The notes below the pieces were generated by a model. That model ran no database searches. It worked only from the letters and a program-made list of their open reading frames with translations, and was not told the origin of the DNA. From Pseudomonas marincola (GTDB lineage Bacteria > Pseudomonadota > Gammaproteobacteria > Pseudomonadales > Pseudomonadaceae): a stretch of DNA of 64,000 nt. Positions 24,688-34,691 of this stretch are shown piece after piece; position 1 is the first letter of the stretch; each line of letters begins with the position of its first letter. The DNA is taken from positions 219,789 to 283,788 of the forward strand of contig NZ_FPBC01000007.1 in the NCBI RefSeq assembly GCF_900116605.1, read 5' to 3'. A program made the position numbers and the translations under genes.

Positions 24688-25806
24688 TTATCCCCCGCTG
24701 CTGTCGAAGTTATCTTCATAATTGCCGCCGAATTTCATTTTGAGAGACAGGTCGGTGCGCGAGTCGGCGTGTTGCAATGCCTCTTGCTCGCTGATCAGAC
24801 CCTGCTCGACCAACTTGAGTAAATGCTGGTCGAAGGTTTGCAGGCCTTGCTCCATTGCCTCGCCAATGGCCGCCCGCAGGGTGTGCAGTTCATCGCGCTG
24901 GATCAGGTCGCGAATATAGGGCGTGGATATCATCACCTCGGCCGCCAGCACGCGCTTGTTTTGCAGGCCCGGCACTAAACGCTGGCAGACCACTGCAAGC
25001 AGGTTGTTCGCGGCATCGGCCAGTGCTTGCGAGCGCGCACTGTCATCAAAGAACCGCACCAGCCGCTCAACCGCGTGGCTGCTGGAGGTCGCGTGCAGCG
25101 TGGCTAAACACAAGTGCCCAGATTCAGCATAGTGCAAAGCCTGGCGCATGGTGCTCTCGTCGCGGATCTCGCCGAGCATGATTACGTCGGGCGCTTCGCG
25201 CAGAACATTGCGCAGGGCGTCTTCGAAACTGTGCGTGTCGAGGCCGACTTCGCGCTGATCGATAATCGACTTCTGATGGGTGTGAAGAAACTCGATCGGG
25301 TCTTCAATGCAGACAATATGCCCGCTCTTGTTGCGGCTGCGATGGTCGAGCATCGAGGCCAGCGTGGTCGATTTACCGGAGCCGGCCGGGCCTGTGACCA
25401 GAATCAGGCCGCGATCCTCCAGCGCCAACGCGGCAACAGAAGGCGGCAGGCCAAGGCCTTCAAGGTGGGTTATGTGGCTTTGAATCAAGCGGATAACCAT
25501 CGCCACTTCGCCGCGCTGATAGTAAACATTCACCCGAAAGCGGCCGGCCTGTTTCTGGCTGACGGCTATGTTCAGTTCCAGATTGCGCTCGAATTCGGCG
25601 ATCTGTTTGGGGTTCATCAGCTGATATGCCAGCTTCTGCACATCGCCCGCCTGCAGCTTGCGCTGGCCCACGGGCTGGCTGTGGCCCTCGATTTTCAGGT
25701 GCGGTGGCGCGCCGACACTAAAAAAGAAGTCCGAACCTTTGTGGCGCTGCATGAAGTGCAGAAATGCAGCAATATCCAGCGCCGGGCTTCCCTGTTCTTC
25801 CGTCAT
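24688..25806 (-). CDS. PilT/PilU-type twitching-motility ATPase
   Basis: A 372-residue hexameric secretion-type ATPase. It has an N-terminal PAS-like region (FLHFMQRHKGSDFFFSVGAPPHLKIEG), Walker A GPAGSGKST, an Asp box region (HIVCIEDPIEFLH), Walker B (APDVIMLGEIRDE), His box (HLCLATLHA) and a C-terminal motif YIRDLIQRDE in the place of PilT AIRNLIRE. Overall it is nearer PilU than PilT. Such ATPases drive type IV pilus retraction. No other pilus gene is nearby, so this is probably an additional paralogue. ATG 25806 has AGGA six bases upstream; ATG 25812 is too close to the same site. Confidence 0.87.
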   Translation of the reverse strand: MTEEQGSPALDIAAFLHFMQRHKGSDFFFSVGAPPHLKIEGHSQPVGQRKLQAGDVQKLAYQLMNPKQIAEFERNLELNIAVSQKQAGRFRVNVYYQRGEVAMVIRLIQSHITHLEGLGLPPSVAALALEDRGLILVTGPAGSGKSTTLASMLDHRSRNKSGHIVCIEDPIEFLHTHQKSIIDQREVGLDTHSFEDALRNVLREAPDVIMLGEIRDESTMRQALHYAESGHLCLATLHATSSSHAVERLVRFFDDSARSQALADAANNLLAVVCQRLVPGLQNKRVLAAEVMISTPYIRDLIQRDELHTLRAAIGEAMEQGLQTFDQHLLKLVEQGLISEQEALQHADSRTDLSLKMKFGGNYEDNFDSSGG

Positions 25807-25995
25807 GACCATTCCTTGCGGTTGTCGTAACACTGTTACAGCAAGCATAGTTGGCTGTTGGCCAATTACATGGCATTAAGCGGCCCGGCAGTTGGCAGTG
25901 AGGCGACACTCCGTAGGTAATCTGTTGCGACAGCAAATGTCGCTTGGGTGTGGGAGGCTGGTAACCTAGCGATATTCAAAGGATGCGAATCGTCG

Positions 25996-28900
25996 ATGCT
26001 CAGTCTTTATCATGCCCCCGATCTGGAAACGCTTGGCGAGTTGGCCACCACGCTGCTCGCGCAACCCTTAAGCGACCCGTTTGCGCCCGCGCACGTTGTG
26101 GTTCCCAGCCAGGGCATGGGCCGCTGGCTGACATTGCAGCTGGCGCGCAAGCAGGGCATTGCGATGCAACTCGACGTGCAGCTGCCGGCGAGTTTTATCT
26201 GGGCGCTGTCGCGCACCGTGCTGGGCGATCTGCCGGAAAACTCGGCATTCTCGCCGACCACCCTGAGCTGGCGGATTTACGACTGGCTGTGCGAGCCCGA
26301 GCATTTGGCGCAAACCCCGCGTCTTGCGCATTATCTGGACGGCGGCGACGAGCGTCGGCGTTTATCGCTTTCGGCGAAAATATCCGACGTTTTCGACCAA
26401 TACCTGCTTTATCGCGATGATTGGCTGGCTGCGTGGGAGCGCGGTGAGCTGCTCGATCTGGGCCCGGATGAAGGCTGGCAAGCCTTGCTCTGGCGTGAGT
26501 TGACCAAAGACGGCCACCCGCACCGTGCGCGGTTGCTGGATGACCTGCTGCGCCATCTGTATGCCGATGAGCCTATTGCCGGCCTGCCCGAGCGCTTGCT
26601 GGTGTTTGGCATCAGCAGCTTGCCGCCGCACCACATGCGCGTGCTCGACGGTTTGGCGCGGCACACCGAAGTGGTCATTTTTGCCCTCAACCCGTGCCGT
26701 GAGGCCTGGGGCGAGATTCGTGATATTCGCGAACTGGCGCGTCAGCCCGAGCTTAGCCCGGATGAATGGTATCTGGATGTCGGCCATCCGCTGCTGGCCA
26801 GCCTCGGCAAGCAGGGCCGCGATTTCTTCGACAGCTTGCTGTCGCTGGCGTCGAGTGAGGGCAGTCAGGAAATCGGAATTTATTCGGAAGACAGCGACCT
26901 CGCCGACAACAGCCTGCTGCATGCCCTGCAAAACGACATTTTGCGCCTGCACACCCGTGCGCCTGAAGAACGTCTGGTGCTCGACAGCGGCGACCGTTCG
27001 CTGGAGATTCACGTTGCGCACTCGCCGCTGCGCGAAGTGGAAATTCTGCATGATCAATTGCTCGCGCGCTTTGCCAGCGACGCCGAGCTGACGCCGGATC
27101 AGGTGGTCGTGCTGACTCCGGATATCGAGCGTTATGCACCCTATATTGAAGCCGTATTCGCGCCGCGCGAAGGCGTGCCGCGGATTCCGTTCAGCCTCGC
27201 GGATCGCAGCATGCGCGCGGAAATCCCGCTGATTGAAGCGTTCATCAGTCTCTTGGGGCTGGCAGAAAGCCGTTTTACCGGTGAAGACATTCTCAGCTGG
27301 CTTGAACAGCCTGCCATCGCCCGCCGCGCCGGGATTGAAGCGGAAGACTTGCCGCTGCTGCGCGACTGGCTGCGGGATGCCGGAATCCGCTGGGGCCGTG
27401 ATGCGCAACACCGTGCGGAGCTGGGCCTGCCGGCGGACTCGGCGTTTACCTGGCGTCAGGGGCTAGACCGGCTGTTGCTGGGCTTTGCCGCGCCGCCGCA
27501 ATTAGCCGGTCTGGCCGCCCCGTTGCTGGGCGATAGCTGGCCGTTGGACGCACTGGAAGGCGCGCGTGCGCAACTGCTCGGGCGCTTGGCGGGCTTTGTC
27601 GAGCGGCTGGCGCGCATTGCCGAAGACATGCAGCGTCCAAGGCCGTTAGCGACTTGGGCTGAAACCCTGCAAAAAATGATTGATGAGCTGTTTGATGAGC
27701 GCGAAGCGGGCGACACCTTATTGCTGCTTTCCAAGGCGTGCGCGGCGCTGAACGAGCAAGCAGAAGCGGCCGGTATCGAGCGACCCATCGAGATGGCCTT
27801 GATTCGTCAGCAGTTGAGCGCTGCGCTGGATCAAGGCAACAGCGCGTCGGGCTTTCTCACCGGCGCCGTGACCTTTTGCACGATGGTGCCGATGCGCAGC
27901 CTGCCATTTCGTCAGGTCTGCCTGCTTGGTCTTGATGACGGCGCGTTGCCGCGACGCACCCCCGCCGCCGGTTTCGACCTGATCAGCCAAAAGCCACGCC
28001 GTGGTGATCGCGCCCGCCGGCTGGATGACCGTTATCTGCTGCTCGAAACCCTGCTCTCGGCACGCAGCGGTCTGTACCTCAGTTATGTCGGCCGCGACCC
28101 GCGCAGCAACGCGGTGTTGCCGCCTTCGGTGCTGATCAGCGAATTGCTAGATGTAGTCGATCTCACGGCCGTGTGCAGCGATGGTGCGCCAGCCAGCGAA
28201 TACATTTGCCTTGATCATCCGCTGCAGCCATTCGCTCCGGGTAATTTCAGCCGCGCCCGTCATGTCGGCTTTGCTGCGCCATGGTTCCGCGCGGCTCAGC
28301 GCCTAGCCGAGCCTGTGCTGGCGCAGGCGGCGGTATTTGCAGAGGCGCTGGGCGAACCGAGCGAAGACTGGCTAACCCTCGAACCGAGTCAGTTGATCAG
28401 CTGCTTCAAACATCCGGCGCGGTTCCTGCTCGAACAGCGGCTGGGTTTACGGCTGGCGCAAAGTGAAGAGGCGTTGGCCGGAGACGAGCCATTCAGCGTG
28501 GAGTGGACGGCCTTGCACGGGCTGCGCAAGCTGGCGCTGCAAGCGGTCGAACAGGGCTGGAGCGAGCAGCAGGAACGCAGTGTTGCCGCAGCCTCTGGCT
28601 GGTTGCCGGTCGGTGAACTGGGGCAGGCGTACTGGGGGCAGATTCGCGGGCCGATCCGCGCCTTTGCGCCGACGCTGTTTGAGCAGCGCCCGCATGATCC
28701 CGCGCAGCCGCTGCTGGTGGATATCCAGCTGGCTGGCGTGCGCATTCATGGCTGGCTCGATGGCGTCACAGCGGATGGTTTGTTTGATTACCGCCTGCGT
28801 GATATCGGCGCGTGGGAGTTGGCGCCAATGTGGTTGCGCCACTTGATGCTCAACAGCGCGGCCACTCCCGGTATCACTCGCCAGAGCCGCCTGCTGTCGC

Positions 28901-29250
28901 CGAAAAAGGACTGGCAGCTGGGACCGCTGAGCAATCCTCTGCAATTGCTGGAGCCGTGGTTGCGTGCCTACCGGCAGGCTATCTGCGAGCCGCTGCCGGT
29001 GTTCGCCAAGTGCAGCTACGGCTTTGCTCATAAAATGCGCAATCCGGGCCGCAAGGAGCCGATTGATGCAGCGCGCAGCGAAGCGCGACTCATGTGGCAA
29101 GGCAACGATTTCATGACCGGTGAAGGCGAAGACCCGTGGAACGAGTTGGCCTTTCGCGGGCGTGATCCGCTGGATGAAACATTTGAAGCGCTGGCCAACG
29201 AATTATACGGCCCGGCCATGGATGCACTCGGCGCGGAGGATGACGAATGA
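25996..29250 (+). CDS. recC: Exodeoxyribonuclease V gamma subunit RecC
   Basis: A 1084-residue RecC. The opening MLSLYHAPDLETLGELATTLL and VVVPSQGMGRWLTLQLARKQGIA are family signatures. RecC is an inactive helicase/nuclease-like subunit that scans for Chi and splits the strands within RecBCD during double-strand-break repair. ATG 25996 is chosen over an in-frame start at 25948, which would add a non-conserved 16-residue extension; GGAT lies upstream as a weak ribosome-binding site. It ends with an ATGA overlap into recB. Confidence 0.93.
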   Translation: MLSLYHAPDLETLGELATTLLAQPLSDPFAPAHVVVPSQGMGRWLTLQLARKQGIAMQLDVQLPASFIWALSRTVLGDLPENSAFSPTTLSWRIYDWLCEPEHLAQTPRLAHYLDGGDERRRLSLSAKISDVFDQYLLYRDDWLAAWERGELLDLGPDEGWQALLWRELTKDGHPHRARLLDDLLRHLYADEPIAGLPERLLVFGISSLPPHHMRVLDGLARHTEVVIFALNPCREAWGEIRDIRELARQPELSPDEWYLDVGHPLLASLGKQGRDFFDSLLSLASSEGSQEIGIYSEDSDLADNSLLHALQNDILRLHTRAPEERLVLDSGDRSLEIHVAHSPLREVEILHDQLLARFASDAELTPDQVVVLTPDIERYAPYIEAVFAPREGVPRIPFSLADRSMRAEIPLIEAFISLLGLAESRFTGEDILSWLEQPAIARRAGIEAEDLPLLRDWLRDAGIRWGRDAQHRAELGLPADSAFTWRQGLDRLLLGFAAPPQLAGLAAPLLGDSWPLDALEGARAQLLGRLAGFVERLARIAEDMQRPRPLATWAETLQKMIDELFDEREAGDTLLLLSKACAALNEQAEAAGIERPIEMALIRQQLSAALDQGNSASGFLTGAVTFCTMVPMRSLPFRQVCLLGLDDGALPRRTPAAGFDLISQKPRRGDRARRLDDRYLLLETLLSARSGLYLSYVGRDPRSNAVLPPSVLISELLDVVDLTAVCSDGAPASEYICLDHPLQPFAPGNFSRARHVGFAAPWFRAAQRLAEPVLAQAAVFAEALGEPSEDWLTLEPSQLISCFKHPARFLLEQRLGLRLAQSEEALAGDEPFSVEWTALHGLRKLALQAVEQGWSEQQERSVAAASGWLPVGELGQAYWGQIRGPIRAFAPTLFEQRPHDPAQPLLVDIQLAGVRIHGWLDGVTADGLFDYRLRDIGAWELAPMWLRHLMLNSAATPGITRQSRLLSPKKDWQLGPLSNPLQLLEPWLRAYRQAICEPLPVFAKCSYGFAHKMRNPGRKEPIDAARSEARLMWQGNDFMTGEGEDPWNELAFRGRDPLDETFEALANELYGPAMDALGAEDDE

Positions 29251-32200
29251 GCAGCCAGCCACTGAACTTATTGCACGACTCCTTCAGCGGTCGCTCACTC
29301 ATCGAAGCCAGTGCCGGCACTGGCAAAACCTGGACTCTTACAGCGCTGTTCGCCCGCTTGTTGCTGGAAAAGCAGCTGACTGTTTCGCAGATTCTGGTGG
29401 TGACTTACACCACCGCCGCCACGGCCGAATTGCGCGAGCGCATCCGCAAACGTCTCGCCGAATTGCTAGAGGTATACAACAGCGGCCCCGGCAAAGATGC
29501 GTTGCTCAACGAGTTGTATGCGCAATACCCGGACCCGGCCAGCCACCGGCGCTTGTTGCTGGCGGTGCACGGTTTCGATGAAGCGGCGATCTTCACCATT
29601 CACGGTTTCTGTCAGCGCGCGTTGCAAGATGCAGCCTTCGAGGCGGGCGGCGATTTTGATAACGAGCTGACGCAGGATGACCGCGAGATTCTTGATGCGC
29701 TGCTGGCGGACTTGTGGCGCCATGAACTGGCTGCTGCCGAGCCCGAGTGGGCGGCGTTTCTGGTGCAAAAAAAGATCACCCCGCAGAGTTTGCGTCAGCG
29801 TTTGCGCAATCATTTGGGCAAACCGTACATGCGCGTTGAGCCGCAGCCGGGTGAGCCAGGCGATATGGCCGATCTGCAACGTGCCTGGCAGCATGCACGG
29901 GATTTCTGGCAGCGTCAGAGCGCCGGCTGGATCGCCGAGCTGAGCGCATTCAGCGGCTTCAACAAGCGCAGCTACGATGCTGCCAAGTTTGCCCTGTGGC
30001 AGGTCGAACTGGACGGCTACTTCTGTGATCCGGCGGCGCTGTTCAGTAAGGTCGACGGGCTCAAGCGCTTATCCCGCGAAGCACTGATCAAAGGCACCAA
30101 CAAGGGTTTTGAACCGCCGCTTGAGGCCGTGGCCGATGCGTTGCAAGGTTTGTGTGATGCGCTGGATGCTGCGCAACCCGAAGCGGAGATGCGCCTGATT
30201 GACCTGCAAGTGCGGCTCATCGCCCAGCTCAATGAGCAACTACCGGCGCGTAAGGCGGCGCAGCGCATGCTGGCATTTGACGACCTGCTCAATCGTTTGC
30301 AGCAGGCGCTCTATGGCGAAGGCGGCGAGCATCTGGCCAGAACCTTGCGCGAACAATATCCGGTGGCCCTGATCGACGAATTTCAGGACACCGACCCGAT
30401 TCAGTATCAGATTTTCAGCACCATTTATGCCGCCGATGCGCCTGCGTCGAGCAGCACTGAATCTGCCGATCTGTGTTTTGTCGGCGACCCCAAACAAGCG
30501 ATTTATGCCTTTCGCGGGGCCGATCTGGCGACCTACATGCAGGCGCGCAGCGAAGCGGATCGTGAATACAACCTTGGCACCAATCACCGCTCCACGGCGC
30601 AATTGATCGACGCCTTGAACCTGCTGTTCGCCCGCGCGCGGCCATTTGCCGAACACGACCTGAGTTATCCACCGGTGGCGGCCAGCACGCGTTCGCGTGA
30701 ACAACTGGTGCTGACCGGGCAGGATGAGGCGGCCGTCGGGCTGGTCTGGCTGGGCGATGAGCCGCTGGGCAAGGGTGAGGCGGGTGGTCTGGTCGCCACC
30801 GACACCGCGCGGCGAATTGCCGGATTGCTGGCGGCGAGCGCACGTGGCGAGGCTTATTTCGAGCAGGAAGGCCAGCGCAGGCCACTGGCCGGTGCCGATA
30901 TTGCGGTGCTGGTGTCGAGCCATCGTCAGGCCAGTGAAGTGGCCAGCGAGCTGACCGCGCGCGGTGTGCCGAGTGTACGCCGTGGCAAGGAAAGCGTGTG
31001 GCACAGCGAAGAGGCCACGGCGTTGGCCGCCGTTCTGGCCGCCTATATCGAACCGGGCCGCGAAGGCGCGCTGCGCTTTGCCCTGGCCACTCGCTTGCTC
31101 GGGCGTAATGCCCGCGATCTTGCGGCAACCCAGGACGATGCCCGCGCGTGGGATGAAGAACGCGAGGCTGCCGAGCGCTATCACCAGCTCTGGCAGCAGC
31201 AGGGTTTCATGCGCGCGTTCCGCGCCTGGCTGGATGAGCAACAGGTGGCCCAGCGCTTGCTGGCGATGGATGACGGCGAGCGACGACTGACCAATCTGCT
31301 GCATCTGGCCGAATTGCTGCAAACCGAGAGCCTGAGTCGTCCCGGGCAGGAACAATTGCTCAGTTGGTTCAATGCCCAGCGCGAAGTGGATAACCACGGC
31401 GAAGATGCCTTGTTGCGGCTGGAAAGCGATGCCGAGCGGGTGCAGATCGTCACCATCCATACCTCCAAAGGGCTTGAGTACCCGTTGGTGTTTTGCCCGT
31501 ATTTGTGGGACGGCGCGTTGCTGCGTAAACAGGAAGACATCACCTGTCACGCCGATGACGGCACGCCGCTGCTCGACCTTGGCGGCGAGCAACTCGATCA
31601 CCACCGCGAACGTGCCCGTCGTGAGCGTTTCGCTGAGCGGCTGCGACTGGTTTATGTGGCGCTTACCCGCGCGCGCGACCGTTTGTGGCTGCATTGGGGG
31701 CCGGTTGATAGCAAGCCGAAAAAGGACGGCACGCTGAGTGAAGAGGGCCTGCACAGCAGCGCGATGGCGTGGCTGCTGCACGGTCGTGACTTGGCGGGCG
31801 AGGATGCGCTGAGTGAGCTGGCCGAGCACATGCGTACTTTGTCTGCCCAGGGTTTGCTGGCTGAGCTGGAGCAACTGGTGAGCCGCAGTAACGGCCAGTT
31901 CAGCGTGCTCGCACTGGCGCAGGATGAAGCGCACAGCGCCGGTGAGCAACGCGCTCCGGCCCCCGAGCAACTGGCGCAGTTACCGCGTTCCTTGCACAGC
32001 GCCTGGCGAATTGGCAGCTTCTCCGGTTTGGCGGCAGGCATGCACATGGAAGCGCCGGACCGCGATGGGTTGGTGATTCCCGATGCCAGCGAGCCCGGCA
32101 GCGGTTTCTACGCCTTCCCGCGTGGCGCGCGCGCCGGTACTTGCTTGCACGCGATTCTCGAAGACTGGGCCATGAACAAAGCGCCGCTGGCTGACTTGGT

Positions 32201-32816
32201 CGAACCAGCGCTGGCAGGCCACGGTATTGATACTGACTGGACTGCCGTGGCGCAGACGCATTTGCAGTTAGTGGTGGATACTGATCTGGACGGCAACGGC
32301 CTGACGCTGGCGACGCTGCAAGCTGCGCGCCGCTTGCCCGAACTGGGCTTTACCTTCCCGGTTGGCGGGCTGGATGTGCAGCGCCTGCGCAAGATTCTCT
32401 GTGACCCGGCGTATGGGCTGGACGAGCAGATGCGCGACGCCGCTTCACGGTTGGAATTCGACAGCCTCAAGGGCTTTCTCAAGGGATTTATCGACCTGAC
32501 TTTCGAGTATCAGGGCCGCTGGTATATCGCCGACTACAAGTCCAACTGGCTGGGGCCGGATGCCAGTTACTACGGTGGCGAGCGCCTTATTCAGGCGCTC
32601 GCGGCCGAGCATTACTATCTGCAATACCTGATTTATCTGGTCGCCTTGCGGCGCTTCCTGCGCCAGCGCCTGAGTGATTTTGAGGATCAGCAACTGGGCG
32701 GCGCTTATTACCTGTTCCTGCGCGGAATGCCGGGCGCAGGGGTGTATTTTGCGCGGCCCAGTGACGCGTTGCTGGATGCATTGGATCAGTTATTTGCGGG
32801 TGAGGCAGGCGTATGA
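29247..32816 (+). CDS. recB: Exodeoxyribonuclease V beta subunit RecB
   Basis: A 1189-residue UvrD-type helicase plus nuclease. Walker A is ASAGTGKTWTL (about residues 20-30), helicase motif II is LIDEFQDTDP, motif V/VI include HTSKGLEYPLVF and LVYVALTRARDRLW. The C-terminal RecB nuclease has the metal-binding signature YIADYKSN near residue 1095 preceded by the DLTFEYQGRWY strand. It provides the 3'-5' motor and the only nuclease of RecBCD, and loads RecA after Chi. It overlaps recC and recD by ATGA at both ends, indicating stoichiometric coupled translation. Confidence 0.96.
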   Translation: MSSQPLNLLHDSFSGRSLIEASAGTGKTWTLTALFARLLLEKQLTVSQILVVTYTTAATAELRERIRKRLAELLEVYNSGPGKDALLNELYAQYPDPASHRRLLLAVHGFDEAAIFTIHGFCQRALQDAAFEAGGDFDNELTQDDREILDALLADLWRHELAAAEPEWAAFLVQKKITPQSLRQRLRNHLGKPYMRVEPQPGEPGDMADLQRAWQHARDFWQRQSAGWIAELSAFSGFNKRSYDAAKFALWQVELDGYFCDPAALFSKVDGLKRLSREALIKGTNKGFEPPLEAVADALQGLCDALDAAQPEAEMRLIDLQVRLIAQLNEQLPARKAAQRMLAFDDLLNRLQQALYGEGGEHLARTLREQYPVALIDEFQDTDPIQYQIFSTIYAADAPASSSTESADLCFVGDPKQAIYAFRGADLATYMQARSEADREYNLGTNHRSTAQLIDALNLLFARARPFAEHDLSYPPVAASTRSREQLVLTGQDEAAVGLVWLGDEPLGKGEAGGLVATDTARRIAGLLAASARGEAYFEQEGQRRPLAGADIAVLVSSHRQASEVASELTARGVPSVRRGKESVWHSEEATALAAVLAAYIEPGREGALRFALATRLLGRNARDLAATQDDARAWDEEREAAERYHQLWQQQGFMRAFRAWLDEQQVAQRLLAMDDGERRLTNLLHLAELLQTESLSRPGQEQLLSWFNAQREVDNHGEDALLRLESDAERVQIVTIHTSKGLEYPLVFCPYLWDGALLRKQEDITCHADDGTPLLDLGGEQLDHHRERARRERFAERLRLVYVALTRARDRLWLHWGPVDSKPKKDGTLSEEGLHSSAMAWLLHGRDLAGEDALSELAEHMRTLSAQGLLAELEQLVSRSNGQFSVLALAQDEAHSAGEQRAPAPEQLAQLPRSLHSAWRIGSFSGLAAGMHMEAPDRDGLVIPDASEPGSGFYAFPRGARAGTCLHAILEDWAMNKAPLADLVEPALAGHGIDTDWTAVAQTHLQLVVDTDLDGNGLTLATLQAARRLPELGFTFPVGGLDVQRLRKILCDPAYGLDEQMRDAASRLEFDSLKGFLKGFIDLTFEYQGRWYIADYKSNWLGPDASYYGGERLIQALAAEHYYLQYLIYLVALRRFLRQRLSDFEDQQLGGAYYLFLRGMPGAGVYFARPSDALLDALDQLFAGEAGV

Positions 32817-34651
32817 CTCTCGACAAGATCGACCTCGGCCCGCTGGAGCGCGCACTGGTCAACAGCCTGCAGCGCCTTGATCCGGATGCCAGCCCAGTCC
32901 TGCTGGCGTGCGCCGCATTGCTGTGCAGTGCGCTGGAAAAGGGCGATGTGTGTCTGCCGCTACGGCGCATCGCCGGGCAGCGACCCTGGGCTGATCAGCC
33001 GTTCAGCCTGCCGGGGCTGCAAGAATTACTAGAAGCGCTGAACGCATCGCAGCTGGTGGGCCCGGTGGGTTCGTTCAAGCCGCTGATTGTGGCTGGCGAG
33101 CGCCTGTATCTGGCGCGGTATCAGGCCTACGAGCAACAGTTGGCAGAACAGTTGCTGGCGCGTTGCAGTGATATTCCGCCGGTAGATGAAGCCGTTCTCA
33201 GCGCCAGCCTGACCCGCCTGTTTGCGTTTAACAGCCAGCAGCCGGACTGGCAGCGTTTAGCGGCGGCGCAAGCGGTGCGGCGTAAGTTGGCGGTTATTTC
33301 CGGCGGCCCCGGCACGGGCAAAACCACCACGGTGGTGCGCTTGCTCGCGGCTCTGTTGGAGCAACCTGACTCCGGGCATCTGGCTATCGGTTTGGCAGCG
33401 CCTACAGGCAAGGCGGCGGCGCGCATGGCCGAAGCCATTCGCAATGCCAAGGCGCAATTGCCGGTGAGTGATGCGGTTAAAGCTGCGTTGCCGGAAGAGG
33501 CGCGTACGTTGCACCGTTTACTCGGCAGCCGGGGTGACAGCCCGCAGGTCCGGCACAACGCCGCCAATCCGTTGCCGCTGGATGTGTTGGTGGTGGACGA
33601 AGCGTCGATGGTCGATCTGGCGCTGATGGCCAAACTGGTGGATGCGCTGGCCCCCAGTGCGCGGCTGATTCTGCTGGGTGACAAAGACCAGCTGGCGGCT
33701 GTGGAAGCGGGTGCAGTGTTTGCTGAGCTCTGTGAGGGACGCGGTTTTGATGCGCAGGCAGCGGCCGACTTGCAGCGTATTACCGGGCAGCAGGTGGCAG
33801 TTGAACAACCGCGCTCAAAGCTCGGGGATGCGGTGGTTCTGCTTACTCACAGCCATCGCTTTGCTGGTGACAGCGGCATTGGCGAACTGGCCCGGCGGAT
33901 CAATGGTGGCGATGTGCCCGGCACCTTGAAAGTGCTCAGAGAGGGCCGTGAAGATTTGGCCTGGATTGAGACGCCGACGCCCAATGATTTGCTGGTGCGG
34001 CTGGAGCAAGGTTATGCGGGCTTTTTGCAGGCGGCCAAAAGCGCTGATCCGGCGGCAGCCTTTGCGGCGTTCAATACCTTTCGGGCGCTGACGGCGCAGC
34101 GCGAGGGCCCGTGGGGCGTCTCCGGGATCAACGAGGCACTGGAAGCGCGCTTTAAACGGCGTTTGCAGGTTGCCAGCCGTGAGCGCTGGTACGCCGGGCG
34201 GGCGGTGATGGTGCGCCAGAATGACTACGCGCTGGGATTGTTCAACGGTGATATCGGCATTTGCCTGATGACTGAACATGGGCTGCGCGTGGTGTTCGAG
34301 GCCGAGCAGGGTTTCCGCCCGTTTGCCCCGGCACGATTGCCCAGCCATGACAGTGCCTTCGCCATGACGGTGCACAAGAGCCAGGGCTCCGAGTTTAATC
34401 AGGTGTTGCTGGCGCTGCCTGAACAGCCGAGCCCTTTGCTCACCCGCAGCCTGTTCTATACCGGTATTACCCGGGCCAAGAACAAGGTCGAGATCTGGGG
34501 GCTGCCGGTGCGTCTGGCCGAGGCGGTAAGTACTCGCGCCGAGCGCGCGGCGGGGCTGGCCGAGCGACTGCAGAGCTGCGTGCAAGCGCCGGCTGCGCCG
34601 GTGCAAACCCCCGCTGCCACGCCCGCAGGCAATCAACTCGATCTGTTCTGA
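32813..34651 (+). CDS. recD: Exodeoxyribonuclease V alpha subunit RecD
   Basis: A 612-residue superfamily-1 5'-3' helicase. Walker A is SGGPGTGKTTTVVRLLA, motif II is VLVVDEASMVDL, followed by ARLILLGDKDQLAAVEAGAVFAELC. The C-terminal motif FAMTVHKSQGSEFNQVLLALP and LFYTGITRAKNKVEIWG complete the RecD pattern. It is the fast motor of RecBCD. It starts in the recB stop codon (ATGA) and ends before a hairpin shared with the convergent AEC gene. Confidence 0.95.
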   Translation: MTLDKIDLGPLERALVNSLQRLDPDASPVLLACAALLCSALEKGDVCLPLRRIAGQRPWADQPFSLPGLQELLEALNASQLVGPVGSFKPLIVAGERLYLARYQAYEQQLAEQLLARCSDIPPVDEAVLSASLTRLFAFNSQQPDWQRLAAAQAVRRKLAVISGGPGTGKTTTVVRLLAALLEQPDSGHLAIGLAAPTGKAAARMAEAIRNAKAQLPVSDAVKAALPEEARTLHRLLGSRGDSPQVRHNAANPLPLDVLVVDEASMVDLALMAKLVDALAPSARLILLGDKDQLAAVEAGAVFAELCEGRGFDAQAAADLQRITGQQVAVEQPRSKLGDAVVLLTHSHRFAGDSGIGELARRINGGDVPGTLKVLREGREDLAWIETPTPNDLLVRLEQGYAGFLQAAKSADPAAAFAAFNTFRALTAQREGPWGVSGINEALEARFKRRLQVASRERWYAGRAVMVRQNDYALGLFNGDIGICLMTEHGLRVVFEAEQGFRPFAPARLPSHDSAFAMTVHKSQGSEFNQVLLALPEQPSPLLTRSLFYTGITRAKNKVEIWGLPVRLAEAVSTRAERAAGLAERLQSCVQAPAAPVQTPAATPAGNQLDLF

Positions 34652-34655
34652 GCCG

Positions 34656-34691
34656 CTGCTGAGTCAGGCCCGCAGTGGCCTAACTCAGCAG
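34656..34691. terminator. Long hairpin between convergent recD and AEC gene
   Basis: CTGCTGAGT-CA-GGCC / GGCC-TA-ACTCAGCAG with a 6-base loop: 9 bp plus 4 bp around one internal mismatch. It has no clear T-run on the plus strand. Its right arm covers the last codons and the stop of the AEC gene. Confidence 0.5.

Noticed and set aside
30240..31970. Long open frame on the minus strand opposite recB
   Set aside because: Antisense shadow; recB motifs are intact across the whole region.
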